NCBI RefSeq assembly: GCF_011808225.1
Contig: NZ_SOYS01000006.1
Coordinates: 191,647 to 255,646, forward strand
Direction: 5' to 3'
Length of the DNA: 64,000 nucleotides
From: Cedecea colo
GTDB lineage: Bacteria; Pseudomonadota; Gammaproteobacteria; Enterobacterales; Enterobacteriaceae
Both the position numbers and the translations under genes were made by a program. Below the pieces are notes generated by a model. It made no database searches. It was not told where the DNA came from and saw only the letters and a list, made by a program, of their open reading frames with translations. Positions 55,118-63,703 of the stretch are shown piece after piece (the first letter of the stretch is position 1; each line of letters begins with the position of its first letter).

Positions 55118-56236
55118 TCAGTAAAGTCGGTTGCGAAACAGCCATGCTGCCAGCGGCATCGTAACGATCGTCATGGCTATCATGGGAATAAAATCAAAAG
55201 CGACGTCGCTAAACCCGGCACCTTCGAGATAAACCCGCCGCACAAGGTCAATGGCAAAACGCAGTGGGTTAGCATATGTCAGGGTATCAAGCACCGCCGG
55301 CATGGTTTGTACAGGCGTCAGCAAACCGGAAAGCAACATGAGCGGCATAATGAGTAAGAAGGTGTACAGCATGGCCTGCTGCATGTTGATTGAAACGGCT
55401 GAAATCGATAGCCCAAGGCCGACCGCGGCAACGTTGAAACTAAGCAGCCCGAAATAGAGAAGAAGCAATGACCCGTTCATCGGGATCTGGAACCAGAATA
55501 AAATCACCAGCAGGATGATTGTCGACTGCACCAGCCCAACCAATACCGGTGGAATAGCTTTGCCAATCAGCAGCTGCATGGGCGTAAAAGGTGTGACCAG
55601 AAGTTGATCGAAGGTTCCCTGCTCTCGCTCTCTGGCGACCGAAAGGGCCGATAACAGCAGCGTCTGCATCATACTGATTGCCGCAATCAGCGTGGGCATC
55701 AGCCCCCATCGCGACTCAAGGTTCGGGTTATACCAGGCGCGAACTTCCACATTTATCGGTGAAATATTGCCTGCTCTGCGCTGGTTAAAGTCAGTCACCA
55801 CCGCGCTGATGTATCCCGCCGCCGCACCTGCGGTAGAGGAGTTACGGCCATCAAGGATCACCTGCAACGGCGATGTCTGCCCCCGGTTGAGCTTACTTTC
55901 AAAATCAGGCGGAAATGTCAGCACCATCAGGGCCTTCCCGTCCATCACTACCTGCTGAATTTGCGACGCCGAGGTCAGCGTGGCGGTCCGGTTAAATACG
56001 CCTGTTCCATCCAGATGCGAGATAATTTGCGTTGAGGCCTGACCACGGCTTTGATCCAGTACGGCATAATCAACGTGGTTAACATCGTAGGTGGCCGCGT
56101 AGCCAAACAGTAATGCCTGCATCAGCACGGGAGCAATCAGGATAACCCGGTTGGCGGGTTCTTTAACGATGGCCAGAATTTCTTTTCTTATCAGAAAGCT
56201 GATGTGCCGCAGCCATCGCTGGAGTTCAGTTATCAT
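55118..56236 (-). CDS. ABC-2 type efflux permease (YbhR-like)
   Basis: A 372-residue inner membrane permease. There is one N-terminal helix (VILIAPVLMQALLFGYA), a periplasmic domain to about residue 170 and five C-terminal helices. It has the ABC-2 signature REREQGTFDQLLVTPFTPMQ (RERExGTxE type) and the late LLSGLLTPVQTMP. It pairs with the permease encoded just upstream (3-base gap). E. coli YbhR is the closest well-known relative. Confidence 0.88.
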   Translation of the reverse strand: MITELQRWLRHISFLIRKEILAIVKEPANRVILIAPVLMQALLFGYAATYDVNHVDYAVLDQSRGQASTQIISHLDGTGVFNRTATLTSASQIQQVVMDGKALMVLTFPPDFESKLNRGQTSPLQVILDGRNSSTAGAAAGYISAVVTDFNQRRAGNISPINVEVRAWYNPNLESRWGLMPTLIAAISMMQTLLLSALSVAREREQGTFDQLLVTPFTPMQLLIGKAIPPVLVGLVQSTIILLVILFWFQIPMNGSLLLLYFGLLSFNVAAVGLGLSISAVSINMQQAMLYTFLLIMPLMLLSGLLTPVQTMPAVLDTLTYANPLRFAIDLVRRVYLEGAGFSDVAFDFIPMIAMTIVTMPLAAWLFRNRLY

Positions 56237-56239
56237 GCG

Positions 56240-57367
56240 CTACCTCAGCCGTTTGCGAAGGGAAAGCCGTGAGGCGTTAATCAGGACAGCCGCATAGAGC
56301 AGCAGGATGCCGCACTGGCGGAAAAACATCGGCCAGTCGTCGCCACCAAGAAACAGCGTCTTGATAAGCGACATGAAGTGGGTGGCGGGTAAAATCTGGC
56401 TGACAACCTGAACGATTATCGGTAAGTTGCGGATATCAAACACGAAACCGGAAAGCATCATCGCAGGCATAAAGCTCGCGATCAGCGCAATCTGACTCGC
56501 CAAAAACTGACCTGGCGCGAAGCCCGATATGGTAAGCCCCATCCCCAGCGAGACCAGCAGATAGAGCATTGAGGATGTGATAATGGCGAAGAGAGAGCCT
56601 CTGATCGGAATCGCAAACAGGTAATGCGCAGCAAGCAGGCAGATAATAAGGTCGACGGCACCAATCACCATATACGGGATAAGTTTGGCCAGTACCAGTT
56701 CCAGCGGGCGAACGGGTGTGATAAACAAAGCTTCCAGCGTTCCCCTTTCGCGTTCACGGGCAATCAGCAATCCGGTAAGGAATGCCCCAATCAGCGTCAG
56801 GATGAGCACGAGGATCCCTGGCACAATAAACCAGGTACTGATACCGGCTTCGTTGAACCACATGCGTTGCTCAATGGATACCGTGCCTGTGGTGGATGCG
56901 AGGTTCTGTCGGTCAGATTCAATAGCCGCCTGCGCACCCAGTGCGCCGGTGATATAGCTCTGTGCCGCAGAAGCGACGCTTGTAACGGCGCCATTGAGTA
57001 GTACCTGTAATTTATCATTTCCTGCCGCTGCATTTTCGGCATAGTCGGGGGGAATGCGAACAATGGCATCCGTCTCATCCTTCTGAAGCGCAGCCTGCGC
57101 CGCCGCAAAACTCGGATATTCCTGCACGGAGAGATAACGACTGCCCTGCAATGCGGTAATGACCTGATGGCTCTGAGCGGTATGCTGCTCCTGCACCACC
57201 GCGACACGCGCTATGTTCAGGTCAAATGAGACGCCGTAACCAAACAGCAGGATCAGAACGATGGGCAGCAGAAATCCAACCGCGAGGTTGCTTTTATCGC
57301 GCACCAGCTGACGGGTTTCTTTACGAGTCAGCGAGACCAGACGTCGAAGGAACGTTGAGTCATTCAT
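56240..57367 (-). CDS. ABC-2 type efflux permease (YbhS-like)
   Basis: A 375-residue permease with the same layout as its partner: N-terminal helix (LAVGFLLPIVLILLFGYGV), large periplasmic domain, then five helices. It has RERERGTLEALFITPVRPLE and LSGFVFDIRNLP. I start at ATG 57367 (MNDSTFLRR), which overlaps the ATPase stop by 8 bases and has AGGGA upstream. The frame extends 14 codons further but inside the ATPase gene. Confidence 0.88.
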   Translation of the reverse strand: MNDSTFLRRLVSLTRKETRQLVRDKSNLAVGFLLPIVLILLFGYGVSFDLNIARVAVVQEQHTAQSHQVITALQGSRYLSVQEYPSFAAAQAALQKDETDAIVRIPPDYAENAAAGNDKLQVLLNGAVTSVASAAQSYITGALGAQAAIESDRQNLASTTGTVSIEQRMWFNEAGISTWFIVPGILVLILTLIGAFLTGLLIARERERGTLEALFITPVRPLELVLAKLIPYMVIGAVDLIICLLAAHYLFAIPIRGSLFAIITSSMLYLLVSLGMGLTISGFAPGQFLASQIALIASFMPAMMLSGFVFDIRNLPIIVQVVSQILPATHFMSLIKTLFLGGDDWPMFFRQCGILLLYAAVLINASRLSLRKRLR

Positions 57368-59141
57368 CCCTGTGCTCCTTTTTCGTCGCCTGCGCCCGGG
57401 AATTTTCAACGATGGCTATAAAGGCGGTATTCATATCAGCGGTATGATCCAGCCCTGCGAGCTGACGGACTTCTTTCGGTGTACCCAGCGCCAGCAGCTT
57501 TCCGGCATCCTGAATCGCAATCCTGTCGCAATATTCTGCCTCTTCCATAAAGTGCGTGGTGACGATAATGGTAATGCCCTTATTCGCCAGCTCGCCAATG
57601 GTGTACCAGAACAGGCGGCGCGCCAGCGGATCGATACCGCTTGTTGGCTCATCGAGAAAAACGATTTCCGGCTCATGCAGCAAGGCCACCGCCATAGATA
57701 AACGCTGCTTGAATCCTCCCGGCAGCTCGCCGCTAATGGCATCCGGGCTCAGCTCAAATTGCTTCAGTGAAGCCTCGATCTGGCGGTTCAACTTTTCGCC
57801 GGACAAACCGTATGCCCCGCCGAAAAAAGTCAGGTTGTCCCGCACGCTGAGGTTGCCGTAAAGAGCAAATTTCTGCGAGACATAGCCAATATGGGCACGC
57901 GCTTTTGCACGGGCCGTGCGCAGGTTCATTCCGGCGACTTCCAGTTGCCCACTGGTGGCCGGCAACAGTCCGCACAGCATTCGGAACGTGGTCGTTTTCC
58001 CTGCGCCATTCGGCCCTAACAGGCCGAAGATTTCGCCGCGTTTGACGTCAAAAGAGGTATTAGCAACCGCGGTGAAATCACCAAACTTCCGCACCAGATC
58101 TTTTACGGCGATGACAGGCTTGTTTCCGTCGTTGTGACTGTTTTGTGCAGAGACCATTTCCGCTTTGACAGGCCCTGTCGGGGTCGCCGAATCATGCTGT
58201 TGCGCCTGATGCAGCAGCAACATGAAACCATCTTCCAGCTCAGCCTCTCGGGGAGTGGCGTTCACCTCATGCGGAGTGGCTTTATCATCGGGAGAGAGGC
58301 AGATAAAGCGTACGGCATCGCCTTTGGGTACTGCGTCAGCAATGGCGTCGCGCTTTTCGAGCAGATGGGCCTGTAAAATACGTGATTTGGTGCCTTGCGG
58401 AGGCACGGCCAGCCATGTTCTGCCTGCGGCCTTCTGGCGCAGCATTTCAGGTTTGCCCTCGGCCAGAATTTTGCCCTGATTCATGATATAAATTTGCGCG
58501 CAGCGTTCGGCCTCGTCCATGTAGGCGGTACTGATGATCACGCTCAGTTTTTCATCCTGCACCAGCTGTTCAATGATTTTCCACAGGTCACGACGGGAGA
58601 GCGGATCGACCCCAACACTCGGCTCATCAAGCAACAGTAGATCGGGGGAACGCACCAGCGTGCAGGCCAGCCCCAGCTTTTGCTTCATACCGCCAGAGAG
58701 TTTTCCCGCCGGACGCGCCGTAAAACGGGACAAATCGGTTATCGACAGCAGGCGTTCGAAGCGTTCCTGTCTGACTTGCCCGGGAACGCCATGCAAATCA
58801 GCGTATAAATCGAGATTTTCCTGCACGCTGAGATCCTCATACAGCCCAAAGCGCTGCGGCATATAGCTGATGCGGTTCTGCACTGACTGCGGATCGGCGG
58901 TGACATCTGTGCCCAATACGGTCAGGCTGCCAGAGCTGGGTTCATAGAGCCCGGCAATCAGTCGCTGAAAGGTAGTTTTTCCTGCACCATCGGGGCCAAC
59001 CAGCGCGGTTAACTCCCCGGCACGAATATTGAGCGTCAGGCCATCCAGTGCTCGCGTTTTGGGAGCATTTTTGGTGACGCCAGGAAACAGACGCACCAGG
59101 TCGCGGGCAATGACGACATCCTGATTATCAATTGCCGGCAT
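57360..59141 (-). CDS. double ABC transporter ATPase (YbhF-like)
   Basis: A 593-residue protein with two ATP-binding cassettes. The first has Walker A GPDGAGKTT, signature LSGGMKQK and Walker B LLLLDEP. The second (from about 315) has GPNGAGKTT, a degenerate signature LPGGFKQR and IVFLDEP. It energises the two permeases. E. coli YbhF (578 residues) has this design; RbbA is longer with a membrane tail. The ATG overlaps the adaptor stop by 14 bases. Confidence 0.9.
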   Translation of the reverse strand: MPAIDNQDVVIARDLVRLFPGVTKNAPKTRALDGLTLNIRAGELTALVGPDGAGKTTFQRLIAGLYEPSSGSLTVLGTDVTADPQSVQNRISYMPQRFGLYEDLSVQENLDLYADLHGVPGQVRQERFERLLSITDLSRFTARPAGKLSGGMKQKLGLACTLVRSPDLLLLDEPSVGVDPLSRRDLWKIIEQLVQDEKLSVIISTAYMDEAERCAQIYIMNQGKILAEGKPEMLRQKAAGRTWLAVPPQGTKSRILQAHLLEKRDAIADAVPKGDAVRFICLSPDDKATPHEVNATPREAELEDGFMLLLHQAQQHDSATPTGPVKAEMVSAQNSHNDGNKPVIAVKDLVRKFGDFTAVANTSFDVKRGEIFGLLGPNGAGKTTTFRMLCGLLPATSGQLEVAGMNLRTARAKARAHIGYVSQKFALYGNLSVRDNLTFFGGAYGLSGEKLNRQIEASLKQFELSPDAISGELPGGFKQRLSMAVALLHEPEIVFLDEPTSGIDPLARRLFWYTIGELANKGITIIVTTHFMEEAEYCDRIAIQDAGKLLALGTPKEVRQLAGLDHTADMNTAFIAIVENSRAQATKKEHRDE

Positions 59142-60150
59142 TGCGCTGATTCTCTGACTGAGTATTGATGGTCACCGTGGCGGGTTGCCCCATGCGCAAA
59201 ACGTTATCCGGATCGTCGACGACAATGCGGACTTCAAACACCAGATTCGTTCGCAGATCTTCAGTCTGGACAGATTTCGGTGTGAATTCCGCCACCGAAG
59301 AGATAAACCCGACTTTGCCCGTTACCGGTTTATCCGGGAATGAATCAGTCAAAACTTTTGCTGCCATACCCGATTTCACCCGCCCCAAATCGCCTTCATT
59401 CAGCCACACGCGGACCCATTTCGGCTGGCTAAGCGCCAGGGTATACACCGCTTTTTGCGGGCCCGTCATGTCGCCGGGTTCCTGAAGACGCGCCCGGACT
59501 ACGGCATCAACGGGAGAGCGTAATTCTGCCTGTGCGAGATGGTATTGCATCAATGCCAGCTGTGCCTCTGTAGCACGAACCTGCGCAACTGACGCTTCGC
59601 GTTGTTCAGAACGCACGCCTTTTTCCATCAGGGTCAGGCTGGCCTGATGCTCTTTCACGCTGGCCTGGGCAATACGAAGATTGCTGCGAGCCATGTCCAG
59701 CTCCTGCTTGCTAACGCCCTTTCCGCCTGTACTGGCAGAGATGCGCTGAATACGGCTTATGTCCTCGCTCGCTTTCTGAAACTGCGCCTGAGCCGAAGAC
59801 AATTGCGCCCGGGCCTGCGCCAGCTCTTCAGGACGAGCCCCTGTCTGCTGTTCACGCACCGTTTGCTTCTGGGCGTCCAGCTGCGCCTGAGCCTGCTGCT
59901 CCTGAATTTTCAGCGCTTTGGTATCCAGGGTGGCAATAATCTGTCCGGCGTGAACCCGATCGCCTTCATCGACAGTAAGCGTGCTGATACGGCCGCTGTC
60001 TTCAAATGCCAGCGAAACCTGGCGAATATCGACGTTACCGTGCAGCGTAAGCTGACTCTTATCTCCATCGTTTCGTCCAATCAGCCAAAAAGCTAGCGCA
60101 GCAATGATGAGCACCACTACGCCAGCTCCGGCGATGATTTTTTTATTCAT
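59128..60150 (-). CDS. HlyD-family periplasmic adaptor (YbhG/YhiI-like)
   Basis: A 340-residue membrane-fusion protein. One N-terminal helix (IIAGAGVVVLIIAALAFWLI) anchors it, followed by a lipoyl half-motif (VDEGDRVHAGQIIATLD), a long coiled coil rich in Gln and Ala (about 75-200), and the matching second half-motif (LRSPVDAVVRARLQEPGD). A beta-barrel domain contains DSFPDKPVTGKVGFIS. It bridges the permeases and the NodT channel. It is the first gene of the operon, behind the TetR operator. Confidence 0.9.
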   Translation of the reverse strand: MNKKIIAGAGVVVLIIAALAFWLIGRNDGDKSQLTLHGNVDIRQVSLAFEDSGRISTLTVDEGDRVHAGQIIATLDTKALKIQEQQAQAQLDAQKQTVREQQTGARPEELAQARAQLSSAQAQFQKASEDISRIQRISASTGGKGVSKQELDMARSNLRIAQASVKEHQASLTLMEKGVRSEQREASVAQVRATEAQLALMQYHLAQAELRSPVDAVVRARLQEPGDMTGPQKAVYTLALSQPKWVRVWLNEGDLGRVKSGMAAKVLTDSFPDKPVTGKVGFISSVAEFTPKSVQTEDLRTNLVFEVRIVVDDPDNVLRMGQPATVTINTQSENQRNAGN

Positions 60151-60183
60151 AAGAAAAATGTCCTGATGTTCCCTGAAACGCTT

Positions 60184-60204
60184 AGTTTAAATTAAATTTA
60201 AACT
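60184..60204. promoter_or_regulatory. TetR operator between the exporter operon and its regulator
   Basis: A 21-base palindrome, AGTTTAAAT, TAA, ATTTAAACT, is perfect apart from its three-base centre. It lies 34 bases before the adaptor start and 60 before the regulator start, so one bound repressor could silence both. Confidence 0.8.
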
Positions 60205-60263
60205 TTAACTGTGCAATAATAAACCCCTTCTTGCCGAATTAACTTATCTGGACGTTGTGGACT

Positions 60264-60902
60264 ATGAGCAGAGCACGCCGAAGCGATGGGGATATCACCC
60301 GGGAAAGCATCCTGGAAGCAGCAGGAGAGCTGATCGCAGAAAAAGGGTTCGCGCAGACCACCAACAAAGAGATTGCCAAAAAAGCCGGTGTCGATCTGGC
60401 CGCCATTAACTATCACTTTGGTGGGCGTGACGGGCTATATTTCGCCGTTCTGACGCTGGCTCACCATCATTATCTGGACGCGGATCAACTCGCCCGCCTC
60501 GCTGCGTCAGAGCTGTCTGCAGAAGATAAGCTGGGCATTTTTCTGGAAATGTTTCTCACAAAACTGACCACCCCAGGAGTCTGGCACAGTCGGGTATTTG
60601 CGCGTGAGCTATTGTCTCCTTCAGCGCAACTCGGCGAGTTTATCAATGCTGAGGGAGCGCGAAAAATTCAGTCAGTGAGAAGGATCGTGGGTGAAGCCGC
60701 CGGTATTTCAGAAGATGATCCCCGCCTGCTTCCCTGTATGCTGAGTGTGGTTGCACCGTGCGTGATGCTGATAGTGGCGGGCAATCGCATGCCTGGACCC
60801 GTGCAGGAAATTGTCGCGATGCAAACTAAGGCACTCACTGCGCATTTCAAACTTTTCTCTCTTGCTGGGCTAAAGGCTATCCGTGAAAACAACCTAAGCT
60901 AG
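60264..60902 (+). CDS. TetR-family regulator of the exporter
   Basis: About 212 residues. The N-terminal helix-turn-helix (RESILEAAGELIAEKGFAQT, NKEIAKKAGVDLAAINYHFGGRDGLY) is a standard TetR domain. The C-terminal ligand domain is of the type found with CecR-like regulators of YbhGFSR pumps. I start at the ATG at 60264; a TTG three codons earlier is also possible. It is divergent from the HlyD gene with a palindrome between. It probably represses the pump and itself until a toxic compound binds. Confidence 0.9.
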   Translation: MSRARRSDGDITRESILEAAGELIAEKGFAQTTNKEIAKKAGVDLAAINYHFGGRDGLYFAVLTLAHHHYLDADQLARLAASELSAEDKLGIFLEMFLTKLTTPGVWHSRVFARELLSPSAQLGEFINAEGARKIQSVRRIVGEAAGISEDDPRLLPCMLSVVAPCVMLIVAGNRMPGPVQEIVAMQTKALTAHFKLFSLAGLKAIRENNLS

Positions 60903-61147
60903 CTGGCTCAGGAACAGGGGCTGACTGACGGCACATGAAATGACGGACGGTTAAGCAACCTCCTTACCAGCGATGCCAGGAAGCCAGCTTCATTTGCTTG
61001 TGATATGGCTACAGGCTTTGAGGAGCTAATACGAGGGTGCGCAATGCCCCCTTTGCTTTAGCGTTGCTTAACTTAAACTTTAACCATACTTACATTAATG
61101 GTTTTGTTACATCCGATCGTTTACTCACCAATCTTGAATACGTACAC
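60903..61147. other. gene-free stretch before the Hcp remnant
   Basis: About 245 bases with no open frame of note. It marks the left edge of the type VI cargo patch. Confidence 0.3.
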
Positions 61148-61181
61148 TTTCCTTGTGGATTTTTATAACAACACAAGGAAA
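61148..61181 (+). repeat. inverted repeat in the hcp leader
   Basis: TTTCCTTGTG (61148-61157) and CACAAGGAAA (61172-61181) are perfect 10-base inverted copies around a 14-base loop. The second arm abuts the ribosome site AAAGGA (61181-61186) of the hcp remnant. It could be a translational hairpin or a dimeric operator. Confidence 0.6.
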
Positions 61182-61189
61182 AAGGAAAA

Positions 61190-61742
61190 ATGGCTATTCC
61201 AGCGTATTTATGGCTCAGGGATGACGGCGGCGCGAATATTAAAGGATCTGTAGATGTACAGGATCGTGACGGCAGCATTGAGATCAACGGATTCTCCCAT
61301 AACCTGAGCATTCCAACAGACCCAATGACGGGAAAGATCACCGGAACACGTAAGCATTCCGCGGTGATTATTCAAAAGGAGTTTGATAGCTCCAGCCCCT
61401 ATCTTTACAAAGCCGTTGCCACTGGTCAAACCCTCAGGTCAGCCGAATTCAAGTGATACAAAATCAATGATGCGGGTCAGGAAAAGGAACCACGGGCCGT
61501 GGGATTACAAAAATCAGCGTGGTAGAAAGTACGCAGCCTTTGGAAACTTCAATTATGGTGGGGCGGCAGCGGGTATCCCCGATCGGATCCTGCTTCGTGG
61601 TGCAGGTGCTGCGCAAATTCTTGTAGGTACAAGCCGTCCTGAGTTTGCGGATTACCCAGGCCCTAATTCTTACGGCGACGATCCTGAAGACCAGATTTGG
61701 ATCAGGGCAGGGATAGATTATGCGAAACGTTCGGATTTTTAA
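61190..61742 (+). pseudogene. broken Hcp joined to an Ntox44-type toxin tail
   Basis: The first 88 codons are an Hcp tube protein (MAIPAYLWLRDDGGANIKGS), about 80 percent like the intact Hcp at 62619. They end in TGA (61454) where the intact protein has a bulky aromatic residue, so a Trp codon probably mutated. After the stop Hcp-like YKINDAGQE continues briefly. Then the frame shifts and from about 61488 reads NHGPWDYKNQ, FGNFNYGGAAAGI, ILLRGAGAAQ and YGDDPEDQIWIRAGI, the signature of polymorphic toxin type 44. The C-terminal 60 residues of Hcp are missing. A stop plus a frameshift make the gene inactive unless suppressed. Confidence 0.8.
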
Positions 61743-62115
61743 GTGGGTTGTGGTGCTTTTGGTCATCGTTGCTTTCTACGGCGTGTGGAAGGCGCTTCAC
61801 TCCCCTATCGACCAGACCGTTTACAAAGTTGAGAAAGTTAACTCACAAATAACTTTATACATCACTGAGGGAAGCGCAGGTGCTACGACAGGTTTTGTGT
61901 ACCAGTTCTATTTGGTTCCGTCAGCAGTCACCAGACGCGATTTCCTAAAAGATATAGGTGATAAGTACCATGCCTTTTTATCAACGTCTGACGCAGGCAC
62001 TAAGGTTGATATAAGTAACGGAGCTATTCATCTAACCGTGAAAGGGAAAGTATACCGCTTCAATAATGGGGCGAGCTACTCAGCTACGATATACCTGAAC
62101 GCATCACCATTCTAA
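61720..62115 (+). CDS. putative immunity protein of the Ntox44 toxin
   Basis: A 131-residue protein with one N-terminal membrane helix (WVVVLLVIVAFYGVWKAL) and a soluble, beta-rich domain facing the periplasm. It overlaps the toxin 3' end by 23 bases, the usual arrangement for effector-immunity pairs. I do not recognise the family. Its frame is intact even though the toxin is broken, which would let the cell keep protection against sister cells. Confidence 0.65.
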   Translation: MRNVRIFKWVVVLLVIVAFYGVWKALHSPIDQTVYKVEKVNSQITLYITEGSAGATTGFVYQFYLVPSAVTRRDFLKDIGDKYHAFLSTSDAGTKVDISNGAIHLTVKGKVYRFNNGASYSATIYLNASPF

Positions 62116-62383
62116 GAGCATAGCCAGCTTTCACGCTGGCTCTTTTTCCCTGATTTTTGACAACATTACCCTAATGCGCCGTATTGGTTACAAGCAACAA
62201 AGCGCCGTAGGCGTATCATCAACGATCTCAATTAACCGCTCTTTTATCGAGTACCGTTCGTTTATGGCACGGTGAACATCACGGCAGAGCCTGATCCTTT
62301 CCCGATCTGGTTAGGCTTCCCGACATTTGCTCGTTTGTCCGTGGCGATTCATATTGATTGAGACGACTCCCAACGGGGCAGAG

Positions 62384-62593
62384 ATGAAGAAGCTTTTACT
62401 ATGTGTTGTGGCACTGCTGCCGCTGGTAGCCCATGCAAGCAAAATCACTATGTCCAACCCTGGCGAACAGGAGTTACAGGGCGGGAAACGGCTTTGCACC
62501 TATGAGAACAGCATTTATCTGTTTACGCTGATGACGCGCTCGCAATCCTGCCCATACTCTCGCACGTTCAACACTGAGGACAACGAAAAGTAA
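62384..62593 (+). CDS. small secreted cysteine-containing protein
   Basis: A 69-residue protein. A clear signal peptide (MKKLLLCVVALLPLVAHA) leads to a mature part of about 51 residues with two cysteines (LCTYENS and QSCPYSR), probably a disulfide. ATG 62384 is chosen because the signal peptide starts there, with GGGGCAG upstream; the frame is open further 5'. No family is recognised. It converges on the intact hcp gene at a distance of 25 bases. It could be a periplasmic accessory of this cargo patch. Confidence 0.55.
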   Translation: MKKLLLCVVALLPLVAHASKITMSNPGEQELQGGKRLCTYENSIYLFTLMTRSQSCPYSRTFNTEDNEK

Positions 62594-62618
62594 AGGGGCC
62601 GTTGCGGCCCCTCTGGTG

Positions 62619-63110
62619 TTATGCGGATTGTCTTTCTTTCCACGCATCAGAGAAGATTACGTTACCATCAACATAGCGCCATGTGATTTTTTCATATTGC
62701 AAACTGACACTCTCTACATGGTTCAGCTTTGAGTTGCCGTCTAACTTGCAGTTAGGCACACTGCAATTCACGCTAGTGATCTTCACATTCTCCATTACTA
62801 CCGTGTAGTAGCAAACCTCTTGCCCTGCGTCGTTGATGTGATAGAACCTAAATTCAGCACTCTTTAAGGTCTGCCCCGTTGCGGCTGCTTTGTACAAACA
62901 AGGCGTAGAGCTATCTACTTCCTTTTCAAATCTGAAAGGGGAATGTGAGCGGGTAGCCGTAATCTTGCCGTTTGATGGGTCTACAGGAATATTGATTCCG
63001 TGGCTCATTCCAATTACTTCTATACTTCCTTCACGGTCTTGAACATCTACAGAACCTTTAATGTCTGCGCCGCCATCATCTTTAAGCCATAGATACGGGG
63101 GGATTGGCAT
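62619..63110 (-). CDS. hcp: type VI secretion tube protein Hcp
   Basis: An intact 163-residue Hcp. MPIPPYLWLKDDGGADIKGS, VDVQDREGSIEV, LKSAEFRFYHINDAGQE, YYTVVMENVKITSV and YEKITWRYVDGN follow the family from end to end. Hcp hexamers stack into the tube and chaperone small effectors in their lumen. AGGAG precedes the start. No other structural T6SS gene lies in the window, so this is an orphan cargo copy that would depend on a machine elsewhere. It follows the immunity candidate by one base. Confidence 0.93.
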   Translation of the reverse strand: MPIPPYLWLKDDGGADIKGSVDVQDREGSIEVIGMSHGINIPVDPSNGKITATRSHSPFRFEKEVDSSTPCLYKAAATGQTLKSAEFRFYHINDAGQEVCYYTVVMENVKITSVNCSVPNCKLDGNSKLNHVESVSLQYEKITWRYVDGNVIFSDAWKERQSA

Positions 63111-63111
63111 T

Positions 63112-63411
63112 TTATTTACTCCTGATTTTTCTAATTAACTTCATTGTTATCAAATAAATAACGATTGTAATCGCTATTACTGTCAGAACATCAATGTAAA
63201 AATAAGCGTCGTCTATCTCTTCCCCGCCAACATGACCATAACCATAAATGAGAGTGGCTACCTTATCGGCAAGAGGATGGTTAAGCCAGTTATATGGATT
63301 TCCTAAAGTGCGGCCTACCGCGACAAACAGCAGAATGAAAAAGAGGACTTTAGATAGGCGTATAACCCATCTTTTAACCCAATGGGGTTTACTAAGGGCA
63401 AGTTGTGCCAT
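63112..63411 (-). CDS. putative membrane immunity protein for the Tlde1-like effector
   Basis: A 99-residue protein with two membrane helices (VLFFILLFVAVGRTL and VLTVIAITIVIYLITMKL) and a short loop between them that should face the periplasm, where Tlde1 acts. It overlaps the effector 3' end by 20 bases and is followed one base later by hcp. I recognise no family. The immunity role is inferred from position and topology. Confidence 0.65.
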   Translation of the reverse strand: MAQLALSKPHWVKRWVIRLSKVLFFILLFVAVGRTLGNPYNWLNHPLADKVATLIYGYGHVGGEEIDDAYFYIDVLTVIAITIVIYLITMKLIRKIRSK

Positions 63412-63703
63412 TGGCTACCACCTCGATATAACCTCTTGCCATTAGTGAGCACATACACGGCACAGGTTGGGGGGGTTCCCTTAATAACGCATTCCTGATT
63501 AGTGCGTAGTCTGAATTGTGAGCAATGGTTATGCATCCTTTCGAGACCGTACCGGGATGAAGCCTGAACAATCCTCGGTATACATCATCTATCCAAGTAC
63601 CGTCATCAATGCCCCAATCATCCTTATACAATGCGAACCATTCAGAATGTTTGAACTCTGCACCGTAGAAAGTTTTATTGATGGTATCTCTTACAAATGC
63701 ATT
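63392..63703 (-). pseudogene. Tlde1-like (DUF2778) peptidoglycan-targeting effector cut by an IS
   Basis: The C-terminal 103 codons remain. They include SEWFALYKDDWGIDDGTWIDDV and the catalytic motif FRLHPGTVSKGCITI, with the His and Cys of an L,D-transpeptidase-like site, then SDYALIRNALLRE. In Salmonella, Tlde1 is a type VI effector that damages target peptidoglycan. The frame is open up to base 63703, where an IS3-family terminal repeat begins, so the 5' part must lie beyond the IS, outside the window. Without it the protein cannot be made normally. Confidence 0.8.
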
